NCBI GenBank assembly: GCA_045531905.1
Contig: JAZSEY010000003.1
Coordinates: 124,001-188,000 of the forward strand
Direction: 5' to 3'
Source of the DNA: RGIG6919 sp045531905
Lineage (GTDB): Bacteria > Bacillota > Clostridia > Lachnospirales > Lachnospiraceae
Length of the DNA stretch: 64,000 nt
Made by a program: the position numbers and the translations under genes
Notes under the pieces: generated by a model
The model's database searches: none
Seen by the model: only the letters and a program-made list of their open reading frames with translations
Told to the model about the DNA's origin: nothing
Shown here: one piece after another, positions 60,561 through 64,000 of the stretch
How positions within the stretch are numbered: the first letter of the stretch is position 1
Layout: every line of letters starts with the position of its first letter

Positions 60561-62021
60561 ATGGCAGTTTTAACAGGTTTGGAACCACAGCGTGTGTTTC
60601 ATTATTTTGAAGAAATCGCCGCAATTCCACATGGTTCCACCAACACAAAGGCAATCAGTGATTATTGCGTAGCATTTGCAACCGCACACAATTTACGGTA
60701 TGCACAGGATGACTTAAACAATGTCATCATCTACAAGGATGGTACAATAGGCTATGAAAATAGTGCACCCGTTATTATACAGGGACATTTAGATATGGTT
60801 TGCGAAAAGGATGCCGATTGCGACATAGATTTTGAAAAAGACGGCCTGAGATTACAGGTGGAAAATGGCATCGTATCTGCAAAGGGAACTACCCTCGGCG
60901 GTGATGATGGCATCGCCATTGCATATTCCTTGGCAATCCTAGAAGCAGAGGATATTCCGCATCCACCGTTAGAGGTTGTATTCACTGTAGATGAAGAAAT
61001 CGGTATGTTTGGTGCAGTAGACCTTGATTACTCTCTGTTAAAGGGTCGCACCATGTTAAATATTGACTCAGAAGAAGAAGGCTATTTGCTGGTAAGCTGT
61101 GCCGGTGGTATCACAGTAGCATGTCATTTACCACTTACCCGGGAACTATTTGGTGGCACTGCCACAACCCTAAAGGTAGACGGTTTACTTGGCGGTCACT
61201 CCGGTGTTGAAATCGACAAGGGACGTGCCAATTCCAACCATGTAATGGGACGCATTTTGTTCGAACTTTCCAAGGAAGTGGAGTTTAGATTAACATCCGT
61301 TGCAGGTGGTTTAAAGGACAACGCTATTCCACGTTGCACCGAGGCTACTATCATTTTGGGAACTGCAAAGACCGATGCATTCTCGCTGGATACATTCGTT
61401 TCAAAATGGAATGATATCTTGAAAAAAGAATATCAGACAACAGATGCAGATATTGCTCTTAGCATTGTCAACACAGCGGAAGCTACAACTAGCCATGAAG
61501 CATTTACCGCAGAATGCACCAAAAATGCAATTTCTGCCTTATACCTGTCACCAACAGGTATCATTGGCATGAGCCATGACATCGAGGGCTTAGTTCAGAC
61601 CTCATTAAATCTTGGTATCGTAAAAATGACTGACGATGAACTCATCTTCAGTTTTGCGGTAAGAAGCAGCGTTGCCACAGAAAAAGAGGAACTGGTTGCA
61701 CGACTTACTTGTCTTTTTGAAGACTTATCAGGATATGTGACAACCTCCGGCAACTACCCTGCCTGGGAGTATCGCCAGGATTCACCACTCCGTGACCTAA
61801 TGGTACAGATATACAAAGAGCAGACAGGAAAAGAACCAGTCATTCAGGCACTTCACGCTGGTCTGGAATGTGGTCTATTCGCAGGTAACCTTCCAGGCCT
61901 TGACTGCATATCTTTCGGACCGGATATGAAAGACATCCACACACCAAGCGAGCGCATGTATGTGGATAGTGTAGAGCGTACCTGGGTATTTATAAAAGAG
62001 ATTTTAAAGCGTTTACAATAA
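60561..62021 (+). CDS. pepD: Aminoacyl-histidine dipeptidase (M20, PepD)
   Basis: 486 residues. Catalytic motifs of the M20C group: VIIQGHLDMVCEKD (metal His and Asp), LGGDDGIAIAYSLAIL (bridging Asp), VFTVDEEIGMFGAVDLD (Glu base and ligand), the lid with LLGGHSGVEIDKGRANSN, and the C-terminal ligand region HAGLECGLFAGNLPGLDCISFGP. It cleaves dipeptides such as carnosine-like Xaa-His, in the cytosol, with two Zn2+ or Co2+. Length fits E. coli PepD (485). It stands alone; its trailer runs into a long palindrome shared with the convergent hydrolase gene. Confidence 0.95.
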   Translation: MAVLTGLEPQRVFHYFEEIAAIPHGSTNTKAISDYCVAFATAHNLRYAQDDLNNVIIYKDGTIGYENSAPVIIQGHLDMVCEKDADCDIDFEKDGLRLQVENGIVSAKGTTLGGDDGIAIAYSLAILEAEDIPHPPLEVVFTVDEEIGMFGAVDLDYSLLKGRTMLNIDSEEEGYLLVSCAGGITVACHLPLTRELFGGTATTLKVDGLLGGHSGVEIDKGRANSNHVMGRILFELSKEVEFRLTSVAGGLKDNAIPRCTEATIILGTAKTDAFSLDTFVSKWNDILKKEYQTTDADIALSIVNTAEATTSHEAFTAECTKNAISALYLSPTGIIGMSHDIEGLVQTSLNLGIVKMTDDELIFSFAVRSSVATEKEELVARLTCLFEDLSGYVTTSGNYPAWEYRQDSPLRDLMVQIYKEQTGKEPVIQALHAGLECGLFAGNLPGLDCISFGPDMKDIHTPSERMYVDSVERTWVFIKEILKRLQ

Positions 62022-62031
62022 CTTATGAGAA

Positions 62032-62059
62032 GGGACTGCCGCAGGGTGGTTCCTTTTTT
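62032..62059 (+). terminator. Terminator of pepD
   Basis: GGGACTGCC pairs throughout with GGTGGTTCC if G-U pairs are allowed, with loop GCAG, then six T. It is the outer part of the left palindrome arm. Confidence 0.75.
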
Positions 62060-62225
62060 ATTGAGATATAAGAGAGTTTGCTTCGTCACAGCCACATAGG
62101 CATAATAAGCAACATCTTGTTTTGCTGTTTTAGAATACTTTGCACTATCTGTTCTACTTTTTACAAATCACATACACTGCCTGAACGAAACAGAAAGCAG
62201 ATGTATGACGTCGAGACACTCGCGT

Positions 62226-62292
62226 TCTCCAAAATGCGTAACGGTACATAATGCCGTAAAAAACACGGCATAAGGACCGACGCATTTTGAGG
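62226..62292. mobile_element. 67-bp palindromic MITE-like element, copy B
   Basis: Starts TCTCCAAAATGCGT and ends ACGCATTTTGAGG, with inner stem ATGCCGT/ACGGCAT. CTCGC lies directly after it and 2 bases before it, as a target duplication. Relative to copy A the inner stem has changed on both sides so as to keep pairing. Confidence 0.75.
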
Positions 62293-62445
62293 CTCGCCTT
62301 TCATACATCTGCTTTCAGTTTCGTGAGTTGTGTATTTGATTTGCAATAAAAAGTGAACAGATAGTGCTTAAGTATTCTTGCAACACAAAACACAATGTGC
62401 GTTTATGCCTATGTGGTTGTGATGAAAAAATCTTCTTATATCTCA

Positions 62446-62474
62446 ATAAAAAGAGACCGCCCTGCGGCAGTCCC
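62446..62474 (-). terminator. Terminator of the LysM/M23 gene
   Basis: On the minus strand GGGACTGCC, GCAG, GGCGGTCTC, then TTTTTATTG. The stem pairs throughout with G-U pairs. It is the mirror of the pepD terminator, with substitutions that keep pairing. Confidence 0.75.
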
Positions 62475-62483
62475 TTCTCATCA

Positions 62484-63998
62484 TTACAGATACTTATCCG
62501 GATTCACCGGTGTTCCATTGATAATAATTTCAAAATGCAAATGCGGTCCAGTGCTTCGTCCGGTATTACCGGAAAGACCAATCTTTTCACCCTGGTCTAC
62601 ATACTCACCGGAAGATACTAACACCTTACTTAAATGTGCGTATCTGGTTCTGACACCATCACCATGATCAATTAAAATAGAATATCCGTAGCTTCCATTC
62701 CAACCCGCACTGACTACACGTCCACCACGGGATGCACGAACCGTTGTACCAACCGGACACGCCCAGTCAATACCCTTATGAAGTCGTCCCCAACGGCGTC
62801 CAAAGCCTGAGGTTCTTCTACCATTTGAAATTGGCATAATATATGTTGGAAGCGCTTTTGTTCCTCGTTTAACAATCTTTGGAACGGCTTCCTTGATAAT
62901 CTCTTCATGGATAATTTCTCTGCCGGTTTCTACACCATTCTCGTATGAAATAATTGCAGTTACAGTACGTTGTCCCGGAACACCTTCCTGAATAGTGGTA
63001 TTCGTTCCAATGTAAGAATTCTCATCATCCTGATACTGCACTTCACCATCATATTCTTCTTCGTAAGTCTTCTGTTCACTGACTACGACAGAAATCTCTG
63101 ATTCCGGCACGGTTACTACAATCTCATCACCAATCAAAATATTGGAATCTACAGTCATGCCTTCGTTCATAGCCAATAACTCATCTGTAGTCATTCCATG
63201 GTTCGTGGCAATTGTAGAAAGACAATCACCTGACTTTACTTCGTAAATCTCTTCTTCTTCATTTTCCTTTGTAATCTCAGCAAGCGCTGTGTCAGCATCT
63301 GTAATGGCATCTGCTGTTACATAGGTCTCAGATACCTGAATGGTCTTGTTAAAATCTACACCCACGATACCATCATTGACCGCCATCTGTTCTGATGTAA
63401 TATTGGCAGCTTCACCTTCTACTGCAAGGGTCGCAGACATTGTTTCCGTTGCCGCAACTCTATCCGCTGCATCATCTACCGGATTCACCACAATTTTCAT
63501 GGCGTTAGATTCTCGCTCTTCGTCTGTTGTAAGAGCAACCTGGAACTTGCCATCTGCATCATAGCTTGCCTGTGCCTTTTCCAACAAAGCAACAACCTCT
63601 TCCTTGCTTGCCAAGGTTACAGTATAGTCATTCACCTTCAAAGTGTATGCTAACTGCTTCACATCGTTCACTTTGTAATTATCTAACTTATCATAAATAG
63701 CGGTCTCCAGTTCTCCCTTTGTAAGCAAATCTCTATCATATGCCTCAACCGGGCCTACCGTGACATCCACATCTAAAAGAGCAATGCCTTCTTGATTTTT
63801 CAACTGTCTAGCTGATAAATAAGCCTTTCTCGCTTCCACCTTTGTAGCGCAGGAACCAATCAACTGTCCATTCAAATACACACCGTAATATGTACCTAAT
63901 GTTCCACCCACGCCGGCAATCGGAAATGCCAAAAATGCCGCCAAAGTTGCAATGCAAAATGCTTTCGTCACCTTTATCTTACTTACCGCATGTTTCAC
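62484..63998 (-). CDS. LysM-G5-M23 cell-wall endopeptidase (start near window edge)
   Basis: 504 residues as far as seen; a GTG at 63998 could start it (MKHAVSKIKVTKAF), but the frame is open to the edge and the true start may lie outside. An N-terminal membrane or signal helix (about 12-32) precedes a helical part (about 40-245), LysM (about 255-302, YEVKSGDCLSTIATNHGMTT), a G5 domain (about 305-383, EEGV-type GQRTVTAIISYENG) and an M23 domain (about 400-504) with HKGIDWACPVGTTVRAS, RYAHLSKV and GPHLHFEI. The Zn2+ ligands of M23 (H, D in HKGID; H in HLHF) are present, so it likely cuts peptidoglycan cross-bridges outside the membrane. It is convergent with pepD. Confidence 0.9.
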   Translation of the reverse strand: MKHAVSKIKVTKAFCIATLAAFLAFPIAGVGGTLGTYYGVYLNGQLIGSCATKVEARKAYLSARQLKNQEGIALLDVDVTVGPVEAYDRDLLTKGELETAIYDKLDNYKVNDVKQLAYTLKVNDYTVTLASKEEVVALLEKAQASYDADGKFQVALTTDEERESNAMKIVVNPVDDAADRVAATETMSATLAVEGEAANITSEQMAVNDGIVGVDFNKTIQVSETYVTADAITDADTALAEITKENEEEEIYEVKSGDCLSTIATNHGMTTDELLAMNEGMTVDSNILIGDEIVVTVPESEISVVVSEQKTYEEEYDGEVQYQDDENSYIGTNTTIQEGVPGQRTVTAIISYENGVETGREIIHEEIIKEAVPKIVKRGTKALPTYIMPISNGRRTSGFGRRWGRLHKGIDWACPVGTTVRASRGGRVVSAGWNGSYGYSILIDHGDGVRTRYAHLSKVLVSSGEYVDQGEKIGLSGNTGRSTGPHLHFEIIINGTPVNPDKYL

Positions 63999-64000
63999 GC

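Larger units (their letters stand above)
62026..62480. repeat. About 455-bp imperfect palindrome between convergent genes
   Basis: TGAGAAGGGACTGCCGCAGG plus G (62026-62046) returns as a perfect complement at 62460-62480. Inward, the arms keep matching with gaps: GAGATATAAGA, CCACATAGGCATAA, GAATACTT, CACTATCTGTTC, ACGAAAC and AAAGCAGATGTATGA. They meet at the 67-bp element in the centre. This palindrome fills the whole 62022-62483 gap. Confidence 0.88.

Overview
The window looks like chromosome of a low-GC, spore-forming Clostridia, most likely Lachnospiraceae. The signs are a SpoIIID regulator, Gram-positive surface proteins (BspA-type leucine-rich repeats, Cna-B repeats with a C-terminal sortase-like signal), MurC, a class A penicillin-binding protein, and the Firmicute-type rpmG-secE-nusG-rplK-rplA order. 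No tRNA, rRNA, CRISPR array or intact IS transposase was recognised.

Region 1 (1-29 kb) is accessory and almost entirely on the minus strand. It begins with a partial Rpn-type nuclease. Next come an orphan immunity-like gene, a toxin C-terminal remnant, and an EndoU RNase toxin with its CdiI-type immunity gene (0.7-2.8 kb). Three large secreted or surface proteins follow (3-11.2 kb). Then comes a long, probably single, operon reading from 26.5 kb down to 11.3 kb: tadZ-tadA-tadB-tadC-flp pilin-prepilin peptidase-WG/TPR protein-TadE-like-poly-Asp protein-TadE-like-FHA-PP2C-Ser/Thr kinase-TTVL-repeat protein. It is a Tad/Flp-type pilus or secretion machine joined to a complete threonine-phosphorylation circuit. 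Upstream of it lie a membrane protein, a barstar immunity gene, a barnase-like toxin and a divergent XRE regulator (26.7-29.3 kb).

The two toxins share an N-terminal module of about 114 residues (about 82% identical) and carry unrelated RNase tips. The barnase-toxin promoter and the Tad promoter have the same design: TTGACA, two bases, a 15-bp palindrome of the GTGACAAATCGTCAC type, then the -10 box. Related sites lie before the 1692-residue surface protein. I infer one regulon and possibly a phospho-regulated contact or toxin-delivery system. This is the best candidate for an undescribed system here.

Region 2 (29.4-37 kb) is housekeeping: rplA, rplK, nusG, secE and rpmG (minus strand), with two L1-binding-like hairpins; divergent murC; adjacent DnaA boxes; dnaD- and dnaC-like primosome genes; and a PRPP synthetase.

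Region 3 (37-57.5 kb) is mixed. It holds decayed ATPase and LRR fragments, a Fic-like gene between 146-bp direct repeats, a large BspA-like protein, a class A PBP, a YhaN/YhaO-like pair, a SulP transporter, a 2254-residue Cna-B adhesin and an AlbA-type regulator.

Region 4 (57.7-64 kb) holds spoIIID, a Mn2+ (yybP-ykoY) riboswitch with a CaCA exchanger, mnmA, pepD and a LysM/G5/M23 cell-wall hydrolase. A 67-bp palindromic element occurs twice (36.99 and 62.23 kb), each time inside a hairpin near a gene end and flanked by a short direct repeat. The second copy sits at the centre of a palindrome of about 455 bp.
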